Assembly (NCBI RefSeq): GCF_014472395.1
Contig: NZ_JACSZW010000011.1
Location: 62,001-126,000 of the forward strand
DNA length: 64,000 bases
Origin: Pedobacter sp. N36a
GTDB taxonomy: Bacteria; Bacteroidota; Bacteroidia; Sphingobacteriales; Sphingobacteriaceae
Reading direction: 5' to 3'
Part shown: piece by piece, positions 44,639 through 55,046 of the stretch
Layout: the number at the start of each line of letters is the position of its first letter
How positions within the stretch are numbered: position 1 is the stretch's first letter
Translations under genes and position numbers: made by a program
The notes under the pieces: generated by a model
Told to the model about the DNA's origin: nothing
Seen by the model: only the letters and a program-made list of their open reading frames with translations
The model's database searches: none

Positions 44639-47017
44639 CTATTCGTATTTCAATGCTGCTACCGGATTTGTTTTCGCTGCTTTGTAAGCCTGCCAACTCA
44701 CCGTTAGCAGCGCCACCAAGAGTGTTAACAGCGCTGTCAATACAAAAACAGGAACACCAATAGCAATATGGTAGTCAAACTTCGACAACCATTTGTCCAT
44801 CATCAAATAGGCGATCGGCATCGCAATGATCAAGGCAACCAGTACCATTTTCACAAAATTCAGCGACAATAGTTTCATCAGCCCCCCTACGGAGGCGCCC
44901 AGTACTTTTCGTACCCCAATCTCTTTTGTGCGTTGTTCCGCACTAAATGCAGACAGGCCAAATAAGCCCAGGCAGGAAATAAATATCGCCAGTCCACCAA
45001 ACAGATTAGACAATATACCAAGGATCATTTCATTTTCAAATTTAGCCTGAATCAGCTGGTCTACAAACTTTATGTCGACAGGGAATTCCGGGTTAATCTC
45101 TTTTGTAATCCTACTGATGGTCTCTATATTTTCTGAGGTAGTCTTGGAAGTATTCATTCGCATGTTAATCACATCGCTATTCTGCGGGTTAAAACCAATC
45201 ATCATAGGCAGGTTCATTTTCGCTGGATCTCCCCAGGTCAGGTCTTTAAATATCCCTACAATGGTTCGATCTGCACCCCATAGTTTGATCTTCTGCCCTA
45301 TAGGGTCTTTTAACCCCATCGTTTTGATGGCAGTTTCACTGAGCATCAGCGCCATTTTATCTGAAGCCACTCTAGGGTCAAAATCACGTCCTTCTATTAA
45401 CTTCATGCCATTTGTTTTGATAAAATCATAGCTGGTATAAATCTGGTTAAAGGACATGCGTTTGCAAACTTCAGACATCCCTTTCCACTCCATTCCTGAG
45501 CCATTTGAATTGGGCATAGAAATACTTCCCGAAGACTGGCATACGCTCGTTACGGCACCTGAAGCCAAAAGTCGTTCTTTTAACAAATCAAATTTCGGAT
45601 ATAGATTGCCTTCATGAGGCATTTCCAATAACGAATTCACCTCATATCCCAATGGCTTATTCTTAATATACTGTAGTTGCTGATACACAATCAGCGTCCC
45701 CACAATGAGTACAATTGCAAAGCTAAATTGCACCACGACCAACACCTGTCTGAACGATAATGAGAAACCTTGTTTCGCATTTACCGCCTTTTTCATCGTT
45801 TGAATCGGATTAAAAGAAGAAAGATAAAAGGCTGGATAACTTCCTGCCAATGCGCCCGTTATTAAAATCAATGCAATCGCAGTCAGCCAGGCAAAGGGAT
45901 TTCCGTAATCAAGTTCCAATTGAATATTCAGTAAATGATTAAACTTAGGCAAGGCCAATTCTACCAGTACTACAGCCAGCACTACACTCACAAAAGTGAG
46001 TAACAACGATTCCAATAGAAACTGTGCCACCAGGGATTTTCTCGAAGCGCCTATCGTCTTCTTTATGCCCACTTCTTTTGCTCTCTTTTGAGACCTTGCA
46101 GTAGCTAGGTTCATGAAATTAATACAGGCAATGATCAAAATTCCTAAGGCCAGCGCAACAAAGAAACGCAGCTGCTCAATTCTTCCTCCTGCAGGGTGTC
46201 CGTTTTTAAATTCTCCGTATAGATGAAGATCCACCAAGGGCCGCACAAAAACACTAGGATCTATATGGTCACTTGGTGCATGCTTAACGATGATATTGCT
46301 AATTTTAGTATTAAAATGGTCTACATTAACCCCTTGTTTCAAGGTCAGCAACGTATAAAAGGCGAAATTTCCCCAGTTTGGTTTTTCAACCCAGTCGTCC
46401 AGCTTTGCTTGCAATGTCCATGGAATTAAACAATCAAACTTATAAGTTGTATTTGGCTCATGGTCTTTGATTACACCGCTCACCTTCACATCTGCCTGAT
46501 TTTCATACTTCAATACCTTATTCAATACATCAGTACTCCCGAACAGTTTTTTAGCCGTACTTTCCGTCAGCACAACTGAATTAGGGTCTTTAAAAGCAGT
46601 TTCTGTACTGCCAGCGATAAATTTATAATCGAAGATTTTTAAGATTTCCGCGTCGGCAGATCTACCTTCTACTTTAAATATATTTTCTCCATTTGCTAGA
46701 AGACGTGGTATTGGCCAAAGCACCCTTGCTACGTGCTCAATCTCCGGAATTTCTTGTTTTAAAGTTTTAGCAAGCACATTTGGCGCCTGATCTCCAGTGG
46801 CAGTCACCTGCTTATTCTGATCAGAAAAATTGACCATTACCTGGTAAATATTATCCTTATTTTTATAGCCTCGATCATAATTCCATTCGTAGGCTACGTA
46901 CATTAATAACATCAGACAAGCAGCAAGACCGATGGCCAAACCACTAATATTAATCATCGATGCAGTCTTATTTCTTAATAAATTTCTGAGCGCAATCTTA
47001 AAGTTCAATTTAAACAT
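44639..47017 (-). CDS. MacB/FtsX-type ABC permease 5
   Basis: 792 residues with about eight membrane helices in two FtsX-type modules: TM1 about 20-41, a large periplasmic MacB-core domain (about 45-280), TM2-4 at about 285-400, TM5 about 428-448, a second periplasmic domain, and TM6-8 at about 675-780. Coupling motifs RAKEVGIKKTIGA and RTKEIGVRKVLGA follow the second and sixth helices. N terminus MFKLNFKIALRNLLRN and C terminus VAALKYE are shared with the other four permeases in this run. It follows ATPase 2 after a 73-nt gap with a perfect hairpin. Substrate unknown; export of peptides, lipids or toxic compounds is typical of the family. Confidence 0.9.
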   Translation of the reverse strand: MFKLNFKIALRNLLRNKTASMINISGLAIGLAACLMLLMYVAYEWNYDRGYKNKDNIYQVMVNFSDQNKQVTATGDQAPNVLAKTLKQEIPEIEHVARVLWPIPRLLANGENIFKVEGRSADAEILKIFDYKFIAGSTETAFKDPNSVVLTESTAKKLFGSTDVLNKVLKYENQADVKVSGVIKDHEPNTTYKFDCLIPWTLQAKLDDWVEKPNWGNFAFYTLLTLKQGVNVDHFNTKISNIIVKHAPSDHIDPSVFVRPLVDLHLYGEFKNGHPAGGRIEQLRFFVALALGILIIACINFMNLATARSQKRAKEVGIKKTIGASRKSLVAQFLLESLLLTFVSVVLAVVLVELALPKFNHLLNIQLELDYGNPFAWLTAIALILITGALAGSYPAFYLSSFNPIQTMKKAVNAKQGFSLSFRQVLVVVQFSFAIVLIVGTLIVYQQLQYIKNKPLGYEVNSLLEMPHEGNLYPKFDLLKERLLASGAVTSVCQSSGSISMPNSNGSGMEWKGMSEVCKRMSFNQIYTSYDFIKTNGMKLIEGRDFDPRVASDKMALMLSETAIKTMGLKDPIGQKIKLWGADRTIVGIFKDLTWGDPAKMNLPMMIGFNPQNSDVINMRMNTSKTTSENIETISRITKEINPEFPVDIKFVDQLIQAKFENEMILGILSNLFGGLAIFISCLGLFGLSAFSAEQRTKEIGVRKVLGASVGGLMKLLSLNFVKMVLVALIIAMPIAYLMMDKWLSKFDYHIAIGVPVFVLTALLTLLVALLTVSWQAYKAAKTNPVAALKYE

Positions 47018-47071
47018 CGATCATCTGGATTAGTTGTAAAAAACATTTCTTATATAGGTTTCAATTCATGC

Positions 47072-47090
47072 CTGGAGGTAAAACCTCCAG
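47072..47090 (-). other. Intercistronic hairpin after ATPase 2
   Basis: Perfect 8-bp stem CTGGAGGT/ACCTCCAG with a 3-nt loop, starting at the base after the ATPase stop codon. No T run, so more likely an mRNA stability or processing element than a terminator. Confidence 0.55.
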
Positions 47091-47780
47091 CTAAACACCT
47101 TGCTCAACGGCCATATCTTCTTTAATCACCCCATCTAATAAATGAAGGACACGGCTTCCATAACTGGCGTTTATTTCTGAATGTGTCACCTGAATAATGG
47201 TGATCCCTTCTTCTTCATTTAGTTTCTTAAACAGCTCCATGATTTGCAATGCCTGTGCAGATTGTAGGTTTCCCGTAGGCTCATCTGCCAGAATAATAGA
47301 AGGCTGTGCCACCAATGCTCTGGCTATCCCAACCAATTGCTGTTGGCCCCCAGAAAGCTGATTTGGGAACAGGTCTTTTTTAGCCACCATATTGAAACGA
47401 TCCAATACATCAGCAACTCTGCTTTTGCGTTCCGCTCCGCTTACCTTTTTATACAATAGCGGTGCTTCAATATTCTCTGCTACGGTCATCTCATCAATCA
47501 AATGATAAGCCTGAAAAACAAAGCCGATATGGTTCCTATACAGCTCAATTCGCTTGCGTTCATTAAGAGAAAGCACATCTTCTCCCATAAACTCATATGC
47601 CCCATAAGTAGGTTTTTCCAACATGCCGAGGATGTTCAGCAACGTTGATTTGCCGGCACCGGAAGGGCCCATAATAGATACAAATTCCCCTGTTTTAATT
47701 TCGGTACTCACATGGCGAAGGATGTAACTTTTAACGCCTTTATTTGCGTAAAATTTCTCTATATTTTTAAGTGTGATCAT
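47091..47780 (-). CDS. ABC transporter ATPase 2 (altered D-loop and signature)
   Basis: 229 residues, MacB/LolD-like. Walker A MGPSGAGKSTLLN, Q-loop FVFQAYHLIDEMTV, signature LSGGQQQLVGIARA (the usual Arg after QQQ is Leu), Walker B IILADEPTGNL, H-loop VTHSE. The D-loop reads TGNLQS, where the family has TGNLDS. The Walker motifs and H-loop are intact, so ATP binding and hydrolysis are still likely. It sits between permease 4 (46 nt upstream) and permease 5, and may pair with ATPase 1 or serve permease 5. Confidence 0.92.
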   Translation of the reverse strand: MITLKNIEKFYANKGVKSYILRHVSTEIKTGEFVSIMGPSGAGKSTLLNILGMLEKPTYGAYEFMGEDVLSLNERKRIELYRNHIGFVFQAYHLIDEMTVAENIEAPLLYKKVSGAERKSRVADVLDRFNMVAKKDLFPNQLSGGQQQLVGIARALVAQPSIILADEPTGNLQSAQALQIMELFKKLNEEEGITIIQVTHSEINASYGSRVLHLLDGVIKEDMAVEQGV

Positions 47781-47826
47781 GATCAGCTTGATTAATGTTA
47801 TATTTTTTTATTGATATTTTATTGAA

Positions 47827-50220
47827 TTATTCATATTTCAGCGCGTCTATTAGATTGGTCTTCGCCGCTTTTAAGGACCGTAAACTTACGGTAATCACTG
47901 TGATCAGCACCGACAGTGCCATCGCCAAAACAAATGGCCAGACGCTCAGATCAGTCCGGTAAACAAAGCCAGCCAGCCATTTGGAAGCTAGAATATAAGC
48001 CAGCGGCCAGGCCACCAGGTTGGCCATAAGTACCATAATCAGAAAAGAACGGTTCAGCATTTGCACCAGCTCCATTGTGGAAGCACCCAATACTTTCCGA
48101 ATGGCAATTTCTCTTGTTCTTTGTGTCGCGATGAAAGAAACCAATCCGAATAAGCCAATAAAAGAGATGAAAATGATTACACCCGCAAATACTTTGAAAA
48201 GCACCCCCATCACCTGCTCTGTTCTATAAAAACTTTCAATAGACTGGTCCATAAACTCGAGGTCATACACATAATTAGGAAAGGTAGTATTCCAAATCTG
48301 CGCTACTTCAGGCAATACTTTACTGATCTTCTTTGGATCAAGCTTCAAAGCCATGGAATTGTAGGCTTTCCATCTGCTGAAGATCGCCACGGGACCAATG
48401 GCCTCTTTGAGTGACTTATTGTTGAAATCCTTGATGACCCCAATGATAGGTCCTTCCCCTGCACTCATCACAATCCGCTTACCAATTGCATCTTCCGGAC
48501 GCAGTACATTTAACAATTTCAGCAACTTCTCGTTGACCATAAATTCCTTTACTGTATCGCTTTTTGACAAACCCCGTCCGGCCACTAATTTCATATCGAA
48601 AGTTTTCAGATAATGCTCATCTGCATCTTTTACATTCAATTGAAACGCTTCATCTTTCGAACGGTGATCGTAAGAAAAATTAACTTCATTGTTGCCATTA
48701 GACAAAGGGGCAGCACTGAAATAGCTGCTTTCCTCAATGCCGGGTAATTGCATGATTCTTTCTCTAAATCCATTCAATTTAGACATGTTGATGCTGTCAG
48801 CAGGAACATCAATTACGGCAACCGATTGATGGTTAAAGCCCAAAGGCTGCGCGCTCACAAACTTCATTTGCCTGATCACCACCAGCGTCGAGATGATCAA
48901 TACTGCAGTAATGGCAAATTGTACCACCACCAATGTTTTTCTTAATCCTAAACCTCCGGCATTAGCCACGCTGATTTTGTTTTTAATGGCCAGCGCCGGA
49001 CTAAATCCAGAAATCACGAAAGCCGGATAAAGACCTGCCAGGAAGCTCACCACCAATACCAGCAGCAGCATAAACACAAAGATCATAGGTTCAGAAAACA
49101 GACGGAATGAAACCTTATCCTCCATTAAACTTTCCATTCCTGGAATAGACAATTCTGTGATCACACAAGCCAACAATAAGGCAATTACGGTAATCAGTGT
49201 GGTTTCACTTAGAAACTGCCAGATCAATTGTCCGCGGCGACTGCCCATTACTTTTCGTACCCCCACCTCTTTAGAGCGGCTGATGGCCTGTGCGGTAGCC
49301 AGGTTGATAAAATTAATACAGGCAGTGATCAAAAGAAAAAGACCAATCACACCTAATCCTGTCAGTTCCTGATAAGAAATGGTATTGTAGCTGAAATTAC
49401 TGAAACGCGTATCATGGTGTACCTCTGCAATTGGCTGGAAAATATGGTTCTCTTTTCCAGGCCCTGGATCTGTATAATATTTTGCCACAAACTTTTTCAA
49501 TGGTGCATCAAGATCCGCAGCGGTTACCCCAGGTTTTACCAATACAAAACATTCCGAACGGTTCGTTACTTGCCCCCATGCTTTAGCATCTTTCCCGGCG
49601 AATGAGGCATAAGAAGCGATCATTTTAAATGGAAAATCGCTGTTTTGAGGCATATCTTTGTAAACACCTGTGATCTTAAAGTCTGTCTTTTGACTAAAAT
49701 TCAACGTTTTTCCAATTGCATTCTGCCAGGAACCGAAATATTTAATCGCCGTTTTTTCAGACAAAGCCATCATTCCCGGGCCAGACAATGCCTGAGCAGG
49801 TTTCCCCGACAACCATTCTATATTGAAAATATCGAAAAATTGAGGCTCCACATAAAAGAGCTGTTCTTTTCTTTTCACCTCTGTTACTCCTGGGGCTGCC
49901 TTTATTAACACAACTCCATTCCTGCTCCGGACTGCAGCCACCTGTTCCAATTGTGCAAAGTCATTGCGCATAGCAGGAGCCAGAGGCACAGGCACCCCAT
50001 TGGAATAGAAATCCCCATCCGGATAAGTCCAGGAAGACACCACCCGATAAATGCGGTCCTGTTTATCATAGTTCGCATCAAAACTGGTTTGGAATCTTAA
50101 AAAAAGAAAAATCAAAATACAACTCGCCAGCCCTATGGACAGCCCAATGACGTTGATCGCAGTATAACCTTTATACTTCCAAAGGTTCCGTAAGGCGATT
50201 TTCAGGTTCAGTTTAAACAT
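47827..50220 (-). CDS. MacB/FtsX-type ABC permease 4
   Basis: 797 residues, same double-module architecture of about eight helices. Opens with MFKLNLKIALRNLWKYKGYT and ends LIDALKYE. Coupling motifs SRSKEVGVRKVMGS and RTREIAIRKVLGA. The first periplasmic domain (about 43-285) contains FDIFNIEWLSGKPAQAL, aligned with the same segment in the paralogues. 14 nt after permease 3, and 46 nt before ATPase 2. Confidence 0.9.
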   Translation of the reverse strand: MFKLNLKIALRNLWKYKGYTAINVIGLSIGLASCILIFLFLRFQTSFDANYDKQDRIYRVVSSWTYPDGDFYSNGVPVPLAPAMRNDFAQLEQVAAVRSRNGVVLIKAAPGVTEVKRKEQLFYVEPQFFDIFNIEWLSGKPAQALSGPGMMALSEKTAIKYFGSWQNAIGKTLNFSQKTDFKITGVYKDMPQNSDFPFKMIASYASFAGKDAKAWGQVTNRSECFVLVKPGVTAADLDAPLKKFVAKYYTDPGPGKENHIFQPIAEVHHDTRFSNFSYNTISYQELTGLGVIGLFLLITACINFINLATAQAISRSKEVGVRKVMGSRRGQLIWQFLSETTLITVIALLLACVITELSIPGMESLMEDKVSFRLFSEPMIFVFMLLLVLVVSFLAGLYPAFVISGFSPALAIKNKISVANAGGLGLRKTLVVVQFAITAVLIISTLVVIRQMKFVSAQPLGFNHQSVAVIDVPADSINMSKLNGFRERIMQLPGIEESSYFSAAPLSNGNNEVNFSYDHRSKDEAFQLNVKDADEHYLKTFDMKLVAGRGLSKSDTVKEFMVNEKLLKLLNVLRPEDAIGKRIVMSAGEGPIIGVIKDFNNKSLKEAIGPVAIFSRWKAYNSMALKLDPKKISKVLPEVAQIWNTTFPNYVYDLEFMDQSIESFYRTEQVMGVLFKVFAGVIIFISFIGLFGLVSFIATQRTREIAIRKVLGASTMELVQMLNRSFLIMVLMANLVAWPLAYILASKWLAGFVYRTDLSVWPFVLAMALSVLITVITVSLRSLKAAKTNLIDALKYE

Positions 50221-50234
50221 GGTTGAAATAGTTA

Positions 50235-52661
50235 TTATTCATATTTTAAAGCATCAACAGGGCTTGTTTTTATGGCATTCCTTGCTTGAAAACTTACGGT
50301 TAATAAAGTCAAAAGGATACTGATCAATCCGGCAATCAGGAAGGGCAACATAGGCACTTCAATTCTATAAGCAAAAGTATCCAGCCACCTTTGCGCGCCG
50401 ATGTAAGCGAGAGGCCAGCCGATAAGATTGGCCAGCAGGACAATGCGGATAAAGAAATTATTCAGCAGGCTGAGGATATTAAAATCCGTAGCCCCCAATA
50501 CTTTTCTAATAGAAATCTCCTTCATCCTGCTGCTGATCGTAAAGGCAGAAAACGCGAAAAGACCTAAAGTAGCAATGAAAATAGTGAGTAAAGCTGCCCC
50601 ATAAAATACCGATTGCAGCTGCTCTTGTTTTTTAAACAGGCGGCCATACAATTCGTCCATAAACTCGTACCTAAAGTCGTCGCCATCCAACTTATTCAGA
50701 TTCTTCCAGTCTGATTTTAACGTGGCCAGTACCCCAGCCATACGGTCAGGGTCTATATTGACCATCAGCTTCATTTTACCATTCGCACAAGGACTATTCA
50801 CCGCATAAACCGTCGGTTCAACCGCGGTTTCAAAGCCTTGCATTTTGGCATCTTTAATCACTCCTACAATTCGATAATCCATATCGCAGCCTCTGATTGT
50901 CTTTCCTACAGGATGTGTAATGGCATATGCCGACACGGCTGATTCGTTGAGGACAATTCCATTTTCAGCATCAGCAGGAAAAGTTTTGGAGAAAAAGCGA
51001 CCGTCTTTAAGTTTCAGCTGAAGGGTCTCAAAATAATCGAAATCAGTATGAACAATGTCCATTCCTAATTCCTTACCATCCATGGAGTAATCGACTCTTC
51101 CCGGTCTTGAGCCATCAGGAACATCCGAAGCCACCGTAAAAGAATTGACCCCGGGTATCGCCAGAACCCTGGCTTTCATGTTCTCAAAATAGCCGCGATC
51201 GAACCAGACCATATTCTTGATGTACACCACTTGCCCGGCTTTAAAACCCGTATCTTCAGTCCTCATATATTTCAGCTGACTGCTCACAATCAGCAGTCCA
51301 GCCATGAAAATGATGGCCACCGTAAATTGTGTCACCAATAAGCCATTCCTCAGCCACAAGGTTTTATGGCTGGTTTGAAGATTTCCTTTCAACACAGCAG
51401 CCGGTTTAAACCCTGACAAAACTAATGCAGGGTAAACACCAGAAATCAGGGTAATGATCAGCAATACGACTGGGAGTTGCCAGGTCAGGGCAGTGTTGTC
51501 TTTCCATAGCGAAAATGAAACACCAAAAGCATCATTAAACAGTGGCAGGAATAGTTCTGCAAGCAACACACCCATCAACAAAGCAACCAGACATTGCATA
51601 AAGATCTCTATTAGAAACTGGAAAATCAGCTGGATGCGGTAAGCGCCCAATACCTTTTTCACTCCTACTTCTTTTGCTCTCCTATTGGTTTGCGCGATGG
51701 TTAGATTGGTGAAATTAATACAAGCAATCACCATCACCAATATGGTCAGTACCGACAGGGCCATTACAATTTTATAATTGGTATTGCTGCCTGCAATCGG
51801 TCTTAAATGCAAATTATCTAAAGGATCTAAAAACACAGCTGATTTATCCAGTCGATTAAGATCAGCAGCCATAGTTACATCAGGGGCAACCCTTAATGTA
51901 GCGTCCTCCCGATCAGCAGCAGCTGTTAACCGCGACTTTTTCAATTCTTCCTTAAAAACAGCATCTACCTTTTTCTGCAGCAGGTCGAAATCAGTGCCTT
52001 CCTTAACTGCAATATAGGTTTGGTAATTATTTGCAGTTGGTTCCTGACCAGCACCCACATCATCCGTAATAATCAAAGCATCAAAAACCAGATTGGAATG
52101 TGCAGAATTATGGTTGATAATACCTATAATATCTCCGTACTGAAGTGCGTTTGAAGGTCCGATACCCACCTTAACAGGAAAAGTTGGTGTTTGCTTTGGA
52201 AACATGGTCGACACAAATTCTTTTGGGACATATAAGTTTAATGCTCCTCCTTCCGGTTTAGTTAAGCCCCCTTCTGGTTGGATATGAAACATTTTAGCCA
52301 ATGAATAATCAATCGAAATGACCTGTTTCCCATATACACGGCCATCCTGAGTACTAAATGCGAACTCAAAATTCGTTTGCCTGCTCCTACCCACATTTTC
52401 AATCTCCGGGATCGCATCCTTCAGCGCTTTTGCCAAAGACATAGCAGTATAATTCGTTTTGCGATCGGGCAATATTCTTCCTACCTGATAAATCTGCTTA
52501 TAGTTTGGAATATTGTGGTCAAAACTGGTCTCGAAACGAACATAAATCGCTACTAAAATAAAAGCAGCTAAAGCGATGGCTAGTCCGCCGATATTGATAG
52601 CAGTATATACCCTATTTTTCCAAAGGTTACGCAGCGCGATTTTAAGATTGAGTCTGAACAT
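50235..52661 (-). CDS. MacB/FtsX-type ABC permease 3
   Basis: 808 residues, the longest of the five. Begins MFRLNLKIALRNLWKNRVYT and ends SPVDALKYE. Coupling motifs RRAKEVGVKKVLGA and SRMKEISIRKVLGA. The first periplasmic domain has an extra Ala-rich segment (LTAAADREDATLRVAPDV). Only 2 nt separate it from permease 2, so the genes are translationally coupled. Confidence 0.9.
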   Translation of the reverse strand: MFRLNLKIALRNLWKNRVYTAINIGGLAIALAAFILVAIYVRFETSFDHNIPNYKQIYQVGRILPDRKTNYTAMSLAKALKDAIPEIENVGRSRQTNFEFAFSTQDGRVYGKQVISIDYSLAKMFHIQPEGGLTKPEGGALNLYVPKEFVSTMFPKQTPTFPVKVGIGPSNALQYGDIIGIINHNSAHSNLVFDALIITDDVGAGQEPTANNYQTYIAVKEGTDFDLLQKKVDAVFKEELKKSRLTAAADREDATLRVAPDVTMAADLNRLDKSAVFLDPLDNLHLRPIAGSNTNYKIVMALSVLTILVMVIACINFTNLTIAQTNRRAKEVGVKKVLGAYRIQLIFQFLIEIFMQCLVALLMGVLLAELFLPLFNDAFGVSFSLWKDNTALTWQLPVVLLIITLISGVYPALVLSGFKPAAVLKGNLQTSHKTLWLRNGLLVTQFTVAIIFMAGLLIVSSQLKYMRTEDTGFKAGQVVYIKNMVWFDRGYFENMKARVLAIPGVNSFTVASDVPDGSRPGRVDYSMDGKELGMDIVHTDFDYFETLQLKLKDGRFFSKTFPADAENGIVLNESAVSAYAITHPVGKTIRGCDMDYRIVGVIKDAKMQGFETAVEPTVYAVNSPCANGKMKLMVNIDPDRMAGVLATLKSDWKNLNKLDGDDFRYEFMDELYGRLFKKQEQLQSVFYGAALLTIFIATLGLFAFSAFTISSRMKEISIRKVLGATDFNILSLLNNFFIRIVLLANLIGWPLAYIGAQRWLDTFAYRIEVPMLPFLIAGLISILLTLLTVSFQARNAIKTSPVDALKYE

Positions 52662-52663
52662 AT

Positions 52664-55027
52664 CTATTCGTATTTAAGTGCATCAACAGGGTTTGCTTTC
52701 ACTACTTTCACAGATTGCATGCTCACCGTAAACAGGGCAATAATCAAGGATAGGGCAAGGGCAACAGCAAAGGGAATCAAAGAGATCTCCACCCGGAATT
52801 CATATTTAGAAAGCCATTTATTAATGACGATGTAGGCCACTGGAAAAGCGATTAAGTTGGCAATCACGACCAGCTTCATAAAATCTTTATTTAATAAAGT
52901 AAGGATATGGAAGGTATTTGCACCCAACACTTTCCGGATACTGATTTCCTTCTTGCGCTGTTCGGCCATAAACAAAGTGAGTCCAAGCAGTCCCAAACAA
53001 GAAATAAATACCGCGAAACCACCAAACCAATTGGCCAGTATACCCAATAATTTTTCATTATTGAACTTCGATTCAAAGCTGTCTCCCACAAACGTAACAG
53101 AGGTTGGAAAATCAGGGTTCACCTCTTTCATCATGGCTTCTACTGCTGCTACGGCCGTACTGAGATTCTGTTCAGGATTCAAGCGCATTGCCATCACTCC
53201 TTCTGTTTCAATACCTTTAACAATTACCATAGGTGTCGTGCTTTGATAAGGAGATTCCATCACAAAATCTTTCATTACCCCCACCACAGTGTATGGATCG
53301 TCATTCCAGGTGATCACCGAGCCCACAGGCTTCGTTAGACCGATTACTTTAACCGCAGCTTCATTGAGCACCACACTGTTTGAATCCACAAAGCTTCTTG
53401 AAAAGTCCCTTCCACCCAGCATACTTCCACCCAGTGTAGCTGCAAAATCATCATAGGCAAACCTAAAGTTAAACAGGACATTTTCATTCGGATTTTTACC
53501 GGACCAGGCGATAGAAGTGGTATTATTTCCTCCCTCAGTTAAACTCCGGCTAAAAGTACTGACATGGCTAACTACACCAGCTTTTAACAGCCTATCGCGA
53601 AATAACATCGCTTTTGAAGCCTCTTTCAAAACTCCTTCTATGGGAATTTCAATCAAACCATCTCTTTGATATCCAATTGGTTTATCCTTGATAAACATCA
53701 GCTGCTGATAAATCACAGCGGTACAAATGATCAGACAGGAAGCAAATACAAATTGAAATACCACCAATACCTTCCTGATGGATAAAGAAGTTCCACCACT
53801 TCTGCTGAATCCCTTTAATACCTTCACCGGTTCAAAAGAAGACAGATAAAAAGCGGGGTAACTACCGGCAATAAAACCAGTAAAAAATGTCAATGCAAAT
53901 AATACTGACCAAAATTTCCAATCGGAATAATTGATCGTTAAAGTCACATGCAGCAGGTTATTGAAATAAGGAAGACTAACTTCTATGAGTATAAAGGCAA
54001 CGATCATCCCCAGGAAGGCCAGTAACATTGATTCCAGAATAAACTGGCCAATCAATGATTTTCTTGCTGCGCCGATGGCCTTTCTCACCCCTACTTCTTT
54101 TGCTCTCTTCTCAGACCTTGCCGTAGAGAGATTCATGAAATTAATACAGGCGATCAAGAGAATACAAAAAGCAAGAATAAAGAAAATCCTAAGCATATCA
54201 ATTTTACCTCCAATAGATTTCCCCTGCTCAAAATGATCATACAAATGCCATTTAGCAATGGGGTGAATAATAGCATCATTGTCATTATCTTGTTGGTTTC
54301 TGCCATACACACCATAGATCGCCTTGCTTACTTTTTCAAAAGCACTATTGTCGCGTAATTGCAGCAAGGTTAAGCAGTGATTGCTGCCCCAACCAGCCCT
54401 TTTCACCCAAGGATTCAATTTTTGATAAAGTTCCCAGGAAAGCAGATAATCAAACTGAATACTGCTGGTTACGGGTACATCTTGGATCACCCCTTCCACA
54501 GTCAGCAATTCTACACCGGAAAACTTCAGCGTTTTATTCAAAGGATCTTCCGCTCCAAATAAAATTTTGGCCAGCCGCTCGCTGAGAATGATCCCATTTG
54601 GAGATTTCAATGCCTGATCCTTGTTTCCCTTCACAAACTTATAGTCAAAGATTTTAAGAAAGGCAGGATCAGTGAATATCCCCTTCTTCTTGTAGGATTT
54701 GTCCTGGTTACTAATTAGGAACTCAGCAGGATAAGTGGAATGGGAGGCATAAGCAAGCTCTGGTACCGTTTCTTTCAAAGTTTCTGCCATCACACCAGGT
54801 GTCCAGGCATAACTTACAATGCCATCGGCATTCTTCTGATTACTATATACTACATAAGTACGATCGTAACCCGATGTGTGTTTATCGTAACTCCATTCGT
54901 AAGCGACATACAATAACAAAAGCATACAGCTCGCCAAGCCAATAGCCAGGCCACCTACATTGATGAGGGTATAGCCTTTGTTTTTCCAAAGGTTACGCAG
55001 GGCGATTTTAAAGTTTAGTCTGAACAT
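52664..55027 (-). CDS. MacB/FtsX-type ABC permease 2
   Basis: 787 residues. Begins MFRLNFKIALRNLWKNKGYT, ends NPVDALKYE; coupling motifs KRAKEVGVRKAIGA and QRKKEISIRKVLGA. By eye it is closest to permease 5 (shared YEWSYD/YEWNYD, FDYKFV/FDYKFI, RSEKRAKEVG/RSQKRAKEVG, GSYPAFYLSSF), suggesting a duplication. 19 nt after permease 1. Confidence 0.9.
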   Translation of the reverse strand: MFRLNFKIALRNLWKNKGYTLINVGGLAIGLASCMLLLLYVAYEWSYDKHTSGYDRTYVVYSNQKNADGIVSYAWTPGVMAETLKETVPELAYASHSTYPAEFLISNQDKSYKKKGIFTDPAFLKIFDYKFVKGNKDQALKSPNGIILSERLAKILFGAEDPLNKTLKFSGVELLTVEGVIQDVPVTSSIQFDYLLSWELYQKLNPWVKRAGWGSNHCLTLLQLRDNSAFEKVSKAIYGVYGRNQQDNDNDAIIHPIAKWHLYDHFEQGKSIGGKIDMLRIFFILAFCILLIACINFMNLSTARSEKRAKEVGVRKAIGAARKSLIGQFILESMLLAFLGMIVAFILIEVSLPYFNNLLHVTLTINYSDWKFWSVLFALTFFTGFIAGSYPAFYLSSFEPVKVLKGFSRSGGTSLSIRKVLVVFQFVFASCLIICTAVIYQQLMFIKDKPIGYQRDGLIEIPIEGVLKEASKAMLFRDRLLKAGVVSHVSTFSRSLTEGGNNTTSIAWSGKNPNENVLFNFRFAYDDFAATLGGSMLGGRDFSRSFVDSNSVVLNEAAVKVIGLTKPVGSVITWNDDPYTVVGVMKDFVMESPYQSTTPMVIVKGIETEGVMAMRLNPEQNLSTAVAAVEAMMKEVNPDFPTSVTFVGDSFESKFNNEKLLGILANWFGGFAVFISCLGLLGLTLFMAEQRKKEISIRKVLGANTFHILTLLNKDFMKLVVIANLIAFPVAYIVINKWLSKYEFRVEISLIPFAVALALSLIIALFTVSMQSVKVVKANPVDALKYE

Positions 55028-55046
55028 ATCGTTTTATCTGAGTAGT

